The notes beneath the pieces were generated by a model. The model saw only the letters and a list, made by a program, of their open reading frames with translations. It searched no databases and was not told where the DNA came from. A DNA stretch of 64,000 nt from Solirubrobacter sp035555675. GTDB taxonomy: Bacteria; Actinomycetota; Thermoleophilia; Solirubrobacterales; Solirubrobacteraceae. The position numbers and the translations under genes were made by a program. The DNA is taken from positions 1 to 64,000 of the forward strand of contig DATMGH010000060.1 of NCBI GenBank assembly GCA_035555675.1, written 5' to 3'. Numbering within the stretch: position 1 is the stretch's first letter; each line of letters opens with the position of its first letter. Shown here in pieces: positions 57,310-64,000 of this stretch.

Positions 57310-59352
57310 ATGAGGGGTACGGCCGTATCCGCGGTGGTCATGGCCGCGGCGCTGGTCCTCCCGTGCGCGGCGGGCGCACAGGAGCCCAACCAGGTCACCG
57401 GGCTGAGCGCGGCGCAGGACGTCGGGTTCACCACGCTCAGGTGGGCGCCGGTCGCGGGGGCGACCGACTACCAGATCGAGCGCACGCCGGTGGACGCCAG
57501 CGATCAGCCGACGGGAGCGGCGACGATCGTGGGCGTGTGGCAGCCGCAGCGGACGATCACGCCGGCGCAGCCGGCGTTCGCGGAGTCCGGCTACGCGCTC
57601 GGCGGGCGGTACTCGTGGCGCGTGCGGGCGCGCTTCGGGACCGCCGATCCGCAGCCGTACTCGGCGCCGGTGACGGCGACGACGCTGCCGGTCCCGGGCA
57701 CCGGGCCGGTCGGCGGGCTGCGGACGGCCTGGGAGGACCGCACGACGAACGTGTACACGAGCGACGTCGAGGAGGCGGCCTACACGGCGGCGCTCGACGC
57801 GGCCAGCGACCGCGTGCGCGTGGTCGAGCTCGCGCGCACGCTCGAGAACCGGCCGATGAACATGCTCGTCATCGGCTACCCGAAGCCGCCGGACACGGCC
57901 GCGGAGATCTCCGCCAAGCCGACGTACGCGCTCAACTGCAACGTGCACGGCAACGAGGCCTCCGGCCGCGAGTCCTGCTTCACGATGGCCCGCCAGCTGG
58001 CCGCCACCGAGGACCCGGCGCTGCTCGAGCTGCTCTCGCGGATCGTCGTGCTGATCGTGCCGTCGACCAACCCGGACGGCCGCGCGCACAACACGCGCGG
58101 CAACACCACCGGGCAGGACCTCAACCGCGACCACGCGCTGATCGAGCAGAACGAGACCAAGGGCCTCGCGAAGCTGATCCGCGACTACACGCCGGACGTG
58201 ATGGTCGACAACCACGAGGGCGACAGCGAGGACCTGCCGATCCTCGGCGCGCGCCACCTCAACGTCGAGCAGAGCCTGTTCGACGAGGGCAAGCTGATGG
58301 TCAACGAGTGGATGTACGGCGCGGCGGCGCAGTCGGGCTGGTGGATGGGCCCGTACAGCACCGGCGGCGACAGCCACGAGGGCATCCTGCGCAACACGGG
58401 GGCGCTCAAGAACGGCGTCAGCATGCTGGGCGAGGCGCGCGCCGGGGGCGGCGCGACGCGGCCGGCCGAGGGGTCGACCAACTCGCGCGCGAACGAGAGC
58501 CGCAAGGTCTACGCGCACCTGTGGGAGAACTGGGAGGGCCTGCGCTACCTGGCCGCGCGGCTGCCGCAGATCCAGGCGGCGATCGCGAACTCGGTCTCGC
58601 TCTACACCGGCGGCGCGTTCACGCGCACGGTGCTGCGCGGGGCGTACCCGTGGCCGTCGGTGCCGAGCGTCGGCGAGGGGTCCAACGCGCCCGACGTCGA
58701 CGCGCCGACCGCGGCCCGGATCCTCGATCCGGCGCCCTGCGGCTACTTCATCCCGCAGGCCGAGTACACGGCGGCGCGCGGGACGTTCGGCAGCGTCGAG
58801 GAGCGGCTCGCGATCCACGGCATCAAGGTCGAGCCGCAGGCCGGCGGCGTGCTGGTGCCGCTGCGCCAGCCGTACGGCGGCCTGGTCGCGCCGCTGCTGG
58901 ACGCCAACGCGGTGCTGCCGATGATCCCGACCGCGCAGCGGCGCTACTCGTGCCCGAAGGTCGACTTCACCGTGTCCGGCACGGTCCCGGCGACGCTGTC
59001 GCTGGGGCTCGACGGGCCGGCGAGCTTCGGCGCGTTCACGGCGGGCGTGGACCGCGACTACCTCACGTCCGCGACCGCGACCGTGGTCTCGACCGCGGGC
59101 GACGCGACGCTGACCGCGTCGGACCCGAGCGACGACCACGCGGGCCATCTCGTCAACGGCGCGTTCTTCCTGGCGCAGCCGCTGCAGGTCTCCGGGTCGG
59201 CCCTGCCGGCCACGGTCAAGACCTACGACGCGCCGGTCGCCAACGACACGGTCACGATCGACTTCAAGCAGTCGATCGGCGCCGCTGACGCGCTGCGCAC
59301 CGGGACCTACTCGAAGACGCTCACGTTCACGCTGTCCACGACGACGCCTTAG
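57310..59352 (+). CDS. Secreted M14 zinc carboxypeptidase with FnIII and WxL-like C-terminal domain
   Basis: A 680-residue exported peptidase. ATG 57310 follows GGGAGGGAGC. A signal peptide ends at AAGA (residue 23). Residues about 25-125 are a fibronectin type III-like domain. The M14 domain (about 130-500) has the zinc ligands His213 and Glu216 (VHGNEASGRE) and His302 (VDNHEGD), the substrate-binding Asn272-Arg273 (DLNRDHA), and a likely catalytic Glu375 in MLGEARAGG. Residues 535-680 are the C-terminal domain shared with the secreted isomerase and the giant protein, ending KTLTFTLSTTTP. It should trim C-terminal residues from peptides outside the cell. An A+T-rich patch with TAGTTT near 57270 may be its promoter. 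Confidence 0.92.
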   Translation: MRGTAVSAVVMAAALVLPCAAGAQEPNQVTGLSAAQDVGFTTLRWAPVAGATDYQIERTPVDASDQPTGAATIVGVWQPQRTITPAQPAFAESGYALGGRYSWRVRARFGTADPQPYSAPVTATTLPVPGTGPVGGLRTAWEDRTTNVYTSDVEEAAYTAALDAASDRVRVVELARTLENRPMNMLVIGYPKPPDTAAEISAKPTYALNCNVHGNEASGRESCFTMARQLAATEDPALLELLSRIVVLIVPSTNPDGRAHNTRGNTTGQDLNRDHALIEQNETKGLAKLIRDYTPDVMVDNHEGDSEDLPILGARHLNVEQSLFDEGKLMVNEWMYGAAAQSGWWMGPYSTGGDSHEGILRNTGALKNGVSMLGEARAGGGATRPAEGSTNSRANESRKVYAHLWENWEGLRYLAARLPQIQAAIANSVSLYTGGAFTRTVLRGAYPWPSVPSVGEGSNAPDVDAPTAARILDPAPCGYFIPQAEYTAARGTFGSVEERLAIHGIKVEPQAGGVLVPLRQPYGGLVAPLLDANAVLPMIPTAQRRYSCPKVDFTVSGTVPATLSLGLDGPASFGAFTAGVDRDYLTSATATVVSTAGDATLTASDPSDDHAGHLVNGAFFLAQPLQVSGSALPATVKTYDAPVANDTVTIDFKQSIGAADALRTGTYSKTLTFTLSTTTP

Positions 59353-59367
59353 GGCCGGGGGTGACGG

Positions 59368-59392
59368 GCCGGGGCCGGTGCGCGGCCCCGGC
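59368..59392 (+). terminator. Hairpin 3' of the M14 peptidase gene
   Basis: GCCGGGGCC (59368-59376) pairs perfectly with GGCCCCGGC (59384-59392) around a 7-nt loop, 15 bp after the peptidase stop and 25 bp before the next start. There is no T-tract. Confidence 0.6.
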
Positions 59393-59416
59393 GCCGTCTG
59401 GCACGATGCGCGTGCG

Positions 59417-60679
59417 ATGAAGATCACCGGGATCCACACCGCCGTCGTCGAGGCGAACTACGACTGGACCTTCGTGCGCGTCGACGCCGGCGAGCGGTCC
59501 GGCATCGGGGAGTGCTTCTGCGCTCCCGGGCTGACCGCGATCGTGCGCGACCTGGCGCCGCTGCTGATCGGCGAGGACGCGCGCGACGTCGACCGCCTGT
59601 GGGCGAAGCTGCGCTGGGGCGCGTCGGGCGCGGGCTCCTCGGCGGGGATCGTCTACAACGCGATCTCCGGGATCGAGGCCGCGCTCTGGGACGCGGTCGG
59701 GCAGGAGTACGGCGTGCCGATCCACCGGCTGCTCGGCGGCCGCTTCCGGGACTCGGTGCGCATGTACGCGGACTGCCACGCCGGCGAGGCGCTGCACTCG
59801 ATGGACGCGACGATGGTCGAGCGGCCCGCGCGCTGGGCGGACTCGGAGGTCGTGGTGGCGGCGCCGGACGCGATCCGCAACCCGGAGCACGGGCGCGCCT
59901 ACGCGAAGGCCGCGCCGGGCGAGGTGTTCACGCCCGAGCTGTACGCGGCGCGGGCGCGCCAGGTCGTCGCCGAGCTCGGGTTCAGCGCGCTGAAGTTCGA
60001 CCTCGACGTGCCGACGCCGTATCTGCGCGACACCGCGTCCGGGACGCTGTCGCGGGCGGAGATCCGGTACATGGTCTCGCTCGCCGCGGCGGTGATCGAC
60101 GCCGTCGGCGACGAGGTCGACGTCGCGTTCGACTGCCACTGGCGCTACCAGGTGGCCGACGCGGCCCGGCTGGCGCACGAGCTCGAGCCGCTGGGCCTGA
60201 TGTGGCTCGAGGACCCGGTGCCGCCGGAGAACGTCGCGGCGCTGGCGCGGGTCACCCGCTCCACCTCGACGCCGATCGGGACGGGCGAGAACGGGTACAT
60301 GCGGCACGGGTTCCGGGAGGCGTTCGAGGCGGGCGCGCTCGACGTCTGCGCGCCGGACCCGCAGAAGACCGGCGGGCTGCTGGAGACGCGCCGGATCGCC
60401 GACTACGCCGACACGCACTACGTCTCGATGGCGCCGCACTGCATCGCGTCGCCGATCGGGACGCTCGGGGCGGTGCACGTCGCGGCCGCGATCCCGAACT
60501 TCCTGGCGCTCGAGTGGCACGGGATGAGCGTGCCGTTCTGGAAGGATCTGGCGATGGACTGGGACGGGATCGTCGGCGGGCAGATCGCGGTGCCGGACGC
60601 CCCCGGGCTCGGCGTCACCTTGAACCTCGACCTCGCGCGGTCCTACGCCCGGCCGGGCGAGCCGTTCTTCGACGAATGA
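59417..60679 (+). CDS. Enolase-superfamily sugar-acid dehydratase-like enzyme
   Basis: A 420-residue mandelate racemase/galactonate dehydratase-like protein, distinct from the one at 46102. Features are GIGECFCAPGLTAIVRDLAP, an N-terminal capping region, the base Lys in FSALKFDLD, metal ligands in VAFDCHWRY, LMWLEDPVPPEN and IGTGENGYMRHGF, and a distal His in SMAPHCIASPIG. The FDCHW and GEN motifs are typical of sugar-acid dehydratases and related mandelate-racemase members. The substrate is not readable. ATG 59417 is used; its stop overlaps the next gene by 4 nt. Confidence 0.9.
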   Translation: MKITGIHTAVVEANYDWTFVRVDAGERSGIGECFCAPGLTAIVRDLAPLLIGEDARDVDRLWAKLRWGASGAGSSAGIVYNAISGIEAALWDAVGQEYGVPIHRLLGGRFRDSVRMYADCHAGEALHSMDATMVERPARWADSEVVVAAPDAIRNPEHGRAYAKAAPGEVFTPELYAARARQVVAELGFSALKFDLDVPTPYLRDTASGTLSRAEIRYMVSLAAAVIDAVGDEVDVAFDCHWRYQVADAARLAHELEPLGLMWLEDPVPPENVAALARVTRSTSTPIGTGENGYMRHGFREAFEAGALDVCAPDPQKTGGLLETRRIADYADTHYVSMAPHCIASPIGTLGAVHVAAAIPNFLALEWHGMSVPFWKDLAMDWDGIVGGQIAVPDAPGLGVTLNLDLARSYARPGEPFFDE

Positions 60680-61647
60680 TCGCCGCGCTGTACCGGGAGA
60701 CGGGCGGCTCGGACGTCCTGCGCGTCGAGGAGATCGAGACGCCGGAGCCCGGGCCGGGCGAGGTGCGCGTGCGGGTGGCGGTCGCGGGCGTGAACCCGAC
60801 CGACTGGAAGTCGCGCGCCGGCGCGACGGGGTCGCTGGCCTTCGAGCTCCAGGTGCCCGGGCAGGACGGCGCGGGCGTGATCGACGCGGTCGGCGCCGGT
60901 GTCGACGAGGAGCGCCTCGGCGAGCGCGTGTGGCTGTACTTCGCCGCGTGGCAGCGGCAGTGGGGCACCGCGGCGGAGTACTGCGTGGTGCCGGCCGAGC
61001 AGGCGGTGCCGCTGCCGGCGAGCGCCTCGTTCGAGCTCGGCGCGTCGCTCGGGATCCCCGCGCTGACGGCCTACCACTGCCTGCGCGCGGACGGGCCGCT
61101 CGACGACGCGTCGGTGCTGGTGGCGGGCGGGGCGGGCGCCGTCGGGCACGCCGCGATCGAGCTGGCGAAGTGGTCGGGCGCGTCGGTCGTCGCGACCGTG
61201 TCCAACGCCGAGAAGGCCGAGCTGGCGCGGGCCGCGGGGGCGGACGCCGTGGTCGACTACCGGGCCGGCGACGCCGCCGACGCCGTGCTCGACTTCGCGC
61301 CGGAAGGCGTGGCGCGGATCGTCGAGCTCGCGCTCGGGCCGAACCTCGCGCTCGACCTGGCCGTGGCCGCGCCGGGAGCGACGATCGTCACCTACGCCGC
61401 CGACCAGGCCACGGCCGAGGTGCCGGTCCGGGCGCTGATGACGCCGAACCTGACGCTGCGCTTCGTGCTCGTCTACACGATCCGGCGGGCGGCGCTGCGC
61501 GCGGCGGTCGACGGCGTCTCGCAGGCGCTGGCGGTCGGCGCCCTGACCACGCTGCCGGTGCACCGCTTCGCGCTGGCCGACGTCGCCGACGCCCACGACG
61601 CCGTCCAGGACGGGGCCGTCGGCAAGGTCGTCGTCGAGCTGCCGTGA
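60676..61647 (+). CDS. Quinone oxidoreductase-like MDR enzyme (zeta-crystallin type)
   Basis: A 323-residue zinc-free medium-chain dehydrogenase. The N-terminal catalytic domain has VRVRVAVAGVNPTDWKSRAG and the VPGQDGAGVIDAVGAGV stretch. The Rossmann domain has SVLVAGGAGAVGHAAIELAK (about 150-170), with the AGAVG motif of NADPH-dependent quinone reductases. No catalytic-zinc Cys/His set is seen. ATG 60676 overlaps the dehydratase-like gene stop, so the two form an operon, perhaps handling a dehydrated sugar product. Confidence 0.9.
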   Translation: MIAALYRETGGSDVLRVEEIETPEPGPGEVRVRVAVAGVNPTDWKSRAGATGSLAFELQVPGQDGAGVIDAVGAGVDEERLGERVWLYFAAWQRQWGTAAEYCVVPAEQAVPLPASASFELGASLGIPALTAYHCLRADGPLDDASVLVAGGAGAVGHAAIELAKWSGASVVATVSNAEKAELARAAGADAVVDYRAGDAADAVLDFAPEGVARIVELALGPNLALDLAVAAPGATIVTYAADQATAEVPVRALMTPNLTLRFVLVYTIRRAALRAAVDGVSQALAVGALTTLPVHRFALADVADAHDAVQDGAVGKVVVELP

Positions 61648-61654
61648 AGTCCCG

Positions 61655-62809
61655 CTAGCGGCGGCGCGCCCGCGCCGTGTAGCGCCCGCCCGCGTGCACC
61701 AGCACGGTGCGCCGCTTGACCAGGTCGCGCACCTTCACGGCGCCCTCGGTCACGCGCACCGTGGTCGCCGTGCACGTGTCCGACGTCAGCCAGCGCGTGC
61801 CGCGCACGGTCGCCGCCCCGTACTGCCCGCGCGTCGCGAAGCGGCCCTTGCCGGACCCCCACAGCTTGCGCGTCTTGACCTTGCGCGCGGAGGCGGTCGC
61901 GGTCGCCCGCCGGGCCTTCCGGCATCCGGTGAGCTTCTGCGAGAGCGTCAGCGTCGTCACCCCGCCCGTGTGGGAGACCTTGAAGACGCCGCTCGAGAAC
62001 GTCGCGGCGCCGCCGTCGGAGCGCGTCAGCACGACCGCGCCCTTGCGCGCGTCGATCTCCGCGCCGTTGCGGACCGCGGTGTCCGCCAGCGGGACGAACT
62101 TCCGCGACCCCGGCACGCGCACGAGCACGGTCCCGCTCGCCTCGCGCGCCTCGACGCTGCGTCCCGCCACCGCGCTGCCGCCCGCGCCGAGCGTGAGCCG
62201 CACGTTGTCCGCGTAGCCGTCGTTGTAGAAGCCCTCGGTGCGGGTCGCGGTGATCGTGACCCGGATCGCGCGCGTGCCCGCCGGCAGCCGGAACGTGGCC
62301 GTGCGCCGCAGCAGCTCCGTGTTCTGATCGCGCTCCTGCGCGGTCACCGGCGGCAGGGCCACCGGCGCCGCCAGCGACGCGCCCGCCGCGTCGAGCGGCG
62401 TGGCGGAGACCGTCGCGGAGTCCTGCTGGCCCGCGAAGCCGCCCAACAGCGCCGACAGCGTCGCGTCCAGCCCCGCGTCGATCTCCGGCGCGGCGCGGCT
62501 GACGTCGACGACCTGCGACGCGCTCGCGACCTCGCCGCCCGGCCCGCCGGCGAAGAAGTTCGCGCCGCCGCCGAACTCGGCCGCGTTCTCCGGCGTCAGG
62601 AACCCCGAGCCGGTGGCGTAGGACACGGCGGTGAACGTCGAGTCGACCGTCCAGCCGGGGATCGGCACCTGCGTGCTGTCGTCGGTGGCGCCGGGCGCCG
62701 CTTCCGCGTCGCCGTTGACCAGGAGGTTTCCCGCCGGGACCTCGGCGCCCGCCGGCGCGGCCAGCAGCAGGGTGGCCGCCAGTGCGGCGAGACAGGCGCG
62801 TCCGTGCAT
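61655..62809 (-). CDS. Secreted protein with jelly-roll and FecR-like domains
   Basis: A 384-residue exported protein. I choose ATG 62809; a signal peptide (HGRACLAALAATLLLAAPAGA) follows at once. Residues about 27-210 look like a carbohydrate-binding-type jelly roll (NLLVNGDAEAAPG, VPIPGWTVDSTFTAVSY, RAIRVTITATRTEGFYNDGY with a conserved GYADNVRL). Residues about 220-300 resemble a FecR-like domain (ASGTVLVRVPGSRKFVPLAD, GAEIDARKGAVVLTRSDGG). The C-terminus is basic, with Cys near GCRKARR and DTCTATT, and ends in Arg-rich sequence. It lacks the WxL-like tail. Function unknown; it converges on the quinone oxidoreductase gene. Confidence 0.78.
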   Translation of the reverse strand: MHGRACLAALAATLLLAAPAGAEVPAGNLLVNGDAEAAPGATDDSTQVPIPGWTVDSTFTAVSYATGSGFLTPENAAEFGGGANFFAGGPGGEVASASQVVDVSRAAPEIDAGLDATLSALLGGFAGQQDSATVSATPLDAAGASLAAPVALPPVTAQERDQNTELLRRTATFRLPAGTRAIRVTITATRTEGFYNDGYADNVRLTLGAGGSAVAGRSVEAREASGTVLVRVPGSRKFVPLADTAVRNGAEIDARKGAVVLTRSDGGAATFSSGVFKVSHTGGVTTLTLSQKLTGCRKARRATATASARKVKTRKLWGSGKGRFATRGQYGAATVRGTRWLTSDTCTATTVRVTEGAVKVRDLVKRRTVLVHAGGRYTARARRR

Positions 62810-62854
62810 CGGCTCTAGCCTCTCACAGGCCCTGCTCCCTGTCATCTTCTCATC

Positions 62855-63151
62855 GTGATCTCACTCAAGACGTTCCGCCTCGTCGCCACCGCCGAGGCGA
62901 CGAGCTTCCTCCTGCTGCTGGTCGCCTCCGTCCTCAAGCGCACCGCCGACGCCGAGATCGGCGTGACGATCCTCGGCCCGATCCACGGCGCGCTGTTCTT
63001 GGCGTACGTGCTGCTCGCGTTCAACCTCAAGCCCGACCAGGGCTGGACGAGCAAGGAGACCGCGTTGATCCTGCTCGGCGCCGTGATCCCGTTCGGCGGC
63101 TACGTGGTCGACCGCTGGCTGGCGCGCCGGGAGCTGCAAGCCGCCACCTGA
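62855..63151 (+). CDS. DUF3817 integral membrane protein
   Basis: A 98-residue protein of the DUF3817 family common in actinobacteria. It has FRLVATAEATSFLLLLVAS near the start, ILGPIHGALFLAYVLLAFN in the middle and a third helix LILLGAVIPFGGYVVDRWL. The His of GPIHG and the Glu of TAEATS are the usual conserved polar residues in the helices. Function unknown. GTG 62855 is the start; it diverges from the FecR-like secreted-protein gene with 45 bp between. Confidence 0.87.
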   Translation: MISLKTFRLVATAEATSFLLLLVASVLKRTADAEIGVTILGPIHGALFLAYVLLAFNLKPDQGWTSKETALILLGAVIPFGGYVVDRWLARRELQAAT

Positions 63152-63178
63152 TGGTTTGATCCGGGCTACATTCGGGAC

Positions 63179-64000
63179 TTGCTCGCTCGCTGGCGAATCC
63201 CGTATCGGCGCGGTGTCTGGCTGACGTTTGCCGCCGGCGCCGCGTTCTCGCTCGCGCTGTTCGCGGCCGGGACCAGCATCGACGCGGGCCGCGACAACGT
63301 GCGCAACGACGCGGCGCGCGTGGCGGCGACGAACGCGCTGCGCACGCGCCTGGACGTGCTCGACGGCCAGGCGCGCGACGTCGCCGGCCTGTTCGCCGCC
63401 AGCCGTGAGGTCGAGCCGGGCGAGTTCCAGGCGTTCGCGGAGCCGATGCTGCGGCGCTCGGACGCGAACGCGCTCTCGTTCCTGCTCGACGTGCCGGGCG
63501 CCGAGCGCGCGCGGCTCGAGCGCCAGATGGACATCACGTTCCGCGAGACCGCGCCGGACGACACGCTGCGCCGGGCGGAGCCGCGCCGCCGCTACCTGAT
63601 CGTCGCGCTCTCGACGTTCGCGACCTCCGGCCTGAACCTGACCGGCCTCGACGTGCTCAGCGACGGCGTGCGCCGCACGGCCGTCGAGCGCGCCGAGCGC
63701 ACGGGCGGCGTGGCCGTGGTCCCCTCGGCGACGCTGTTCCGCAGCGGCGAGCCCGGGATCCTGCTGTACGCGCCCGTGCCGGGCCGCCCCGGCCGGCCGA
63801 GCGGGATCGTCGCCGCCTCGATCAGCCACCGCGCGCTGTTCGCGACCGTGCGGCGCGGGCTGGCGCGCGGCGTCGGCGTCCGGCTGACCGCCGGCGGCGT
63901 CCAGCTCGGCACCGCGGGCGACGTGCCCGCGGGCGCCGCGTCCGCGCACGTCGACTACGGCGGCGAGCGGTTCGCGGTCGCGGTCGCGACGCCGCGGGAG
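63179..64000 (+). CDS. CHASE-domain sensor protein, N-terminal part (runs off the window)
   Basis: The frame is open from TTG 63179 to the end of the window, at least 274 residues. TACATT (63167-63172) lies 6 nt before the TTG, supporting a leaderless start. A transmembrane helix is at about 13-32 (WLTFAAGAAFSLALFAAG), followed by an extracytoplasmic CHASE domain: DNVRNDAARVAATNALRTRL, AREVEPGEFQAFAEPMLRR-like region, ALSFLLDVPGAERARLERQM and ASISHRALFATV. CHASE domains sense small ligands for histidine kinases, cyclases or GGDEF/EAL proteins; the output domain lies outside the window. Confidence 0.8.
   Translation, partial: MLARWRIPYRRGVWLTFAAGAAFSLALFAAGTSIDAGRDNVRNDAARVAATNALRTRLDVLDGQARDVAGLFAASREVEPGEFQAFAEPMLRRSDANALSFLLDVPGAERARLERQMDITFRETAPDDTLRRAEPRRRYLIVALSTFATSGLNLTGLDVLSDGVRRTAVERAERTGGVAVVPSATLFRSGEPGILLYAPVPGRPGRPSGIVAASISHRALFATVRRGLARGVGVRLTAGGVQLGTAGDVPAGAASAHVDYGGERFAVAVATPRE

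Overview
The window is very G+C-rich bacterial DNA with dense, often 4-nt-overlapping genes. The gene set points to an actinobacterium, most likely of the Thermoleophilia/Solirubrobacterales type (Conexibacter- or Solirubrobacter-like): DUF1707, DUF3817 and AfsR/SARP proteins, a VapBC45-like pair, and secreted proteins with ThuA, PKD and FecR-like modules. This placement is inferred from gene content only. No rRNA, tRNA, CRISPR array, insertion sequence or prophage was seen.

Layout. 1-4.1 kb: a non-coding dispersed repeat (copy A), a putative 30-residue membrane peptide, yceH, a secreted sugar isomerase/epimerase-like protein and a lower-G+C stretch. 4.1-11.1 kb: acyl-CoA dehydrogenase diverging from an operon of AlkA-like glycosylase, YghZ-type aldo/keto reductase, thioesterase and alpha/beta hydrolase; then an orphan AbiEi/DUF559 protein and a flavin monooxygenase. 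11.2-19.1 kb: one gene for a 2654-residue secreted protein (cupredoxin, two ThuA, a sugar-dehydrogenase propeller, PKD domains, CBM6-like and four concanavalin-like modules). 19.4-27.8 kb: lipoprotein, DrrAB-type exporter, SARP regulator, nitrilase-fold amidohydrolase, SagB-like oxidoreductase, zinc metallopeptidase. 27.9-35.6 kb: kdp potassium operon in the order kdpD(C-terminal part)-kdpE-kdpA-kdpC-kdpB-kdpD(N-terminal part)-usp, so KdpD is split and no kdpF is seen. 35.7-41.1 kb: iron-siderophore ABC importer with a divergent iron-box-like control region, converging on a DyP peroxidase that ends in an encapsulin cargo-type peptide. 41.1-44.2 kb: VapB45/VapC45-like toxin-antitoxin pair, LLM flavoprotein, secreted protein. 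44.3-54.4 kb: a long, tightly coupled sugar-oxidation operon (ThDP enzyme, enolase-superfamily enzyme, small ORF, membrane protein, gluconate-dehydrogenase subunit-3-like protein, GMC dehydrogenase with a Cys cluster, SDR, GH15, CPA1 antiporter). 54.5-54.7 kb: repeat copy B. 54.7-64 kb: small membrane and regulatory genes, a secreted M14 carboxypeptidase, a second enolase-superfamily enzyme, a quinone oxidoreductase, a FecR-like secreted protein, DUF3817, and a CHASE sensor that runs off the window.

Themes. (1) Three unrelated secreted enzymes (isomerase, ThuA/GSDH giant, M14 peptidase) share the same ~145-residue C-terminal domain ending in TTP. It looks like a WxL-type surface-attachment module and is the best candidate for an undescribed exported-protein system here. 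(2) Many genes carry a TANNNT box 6-11 nt before the start codon, as expected for leaderless transcripts; I used this to choose several starts. (3) Iron and redox functions cluster at 35.9-40.8 kb, and sugar oxidation runs through 44-52 kb.
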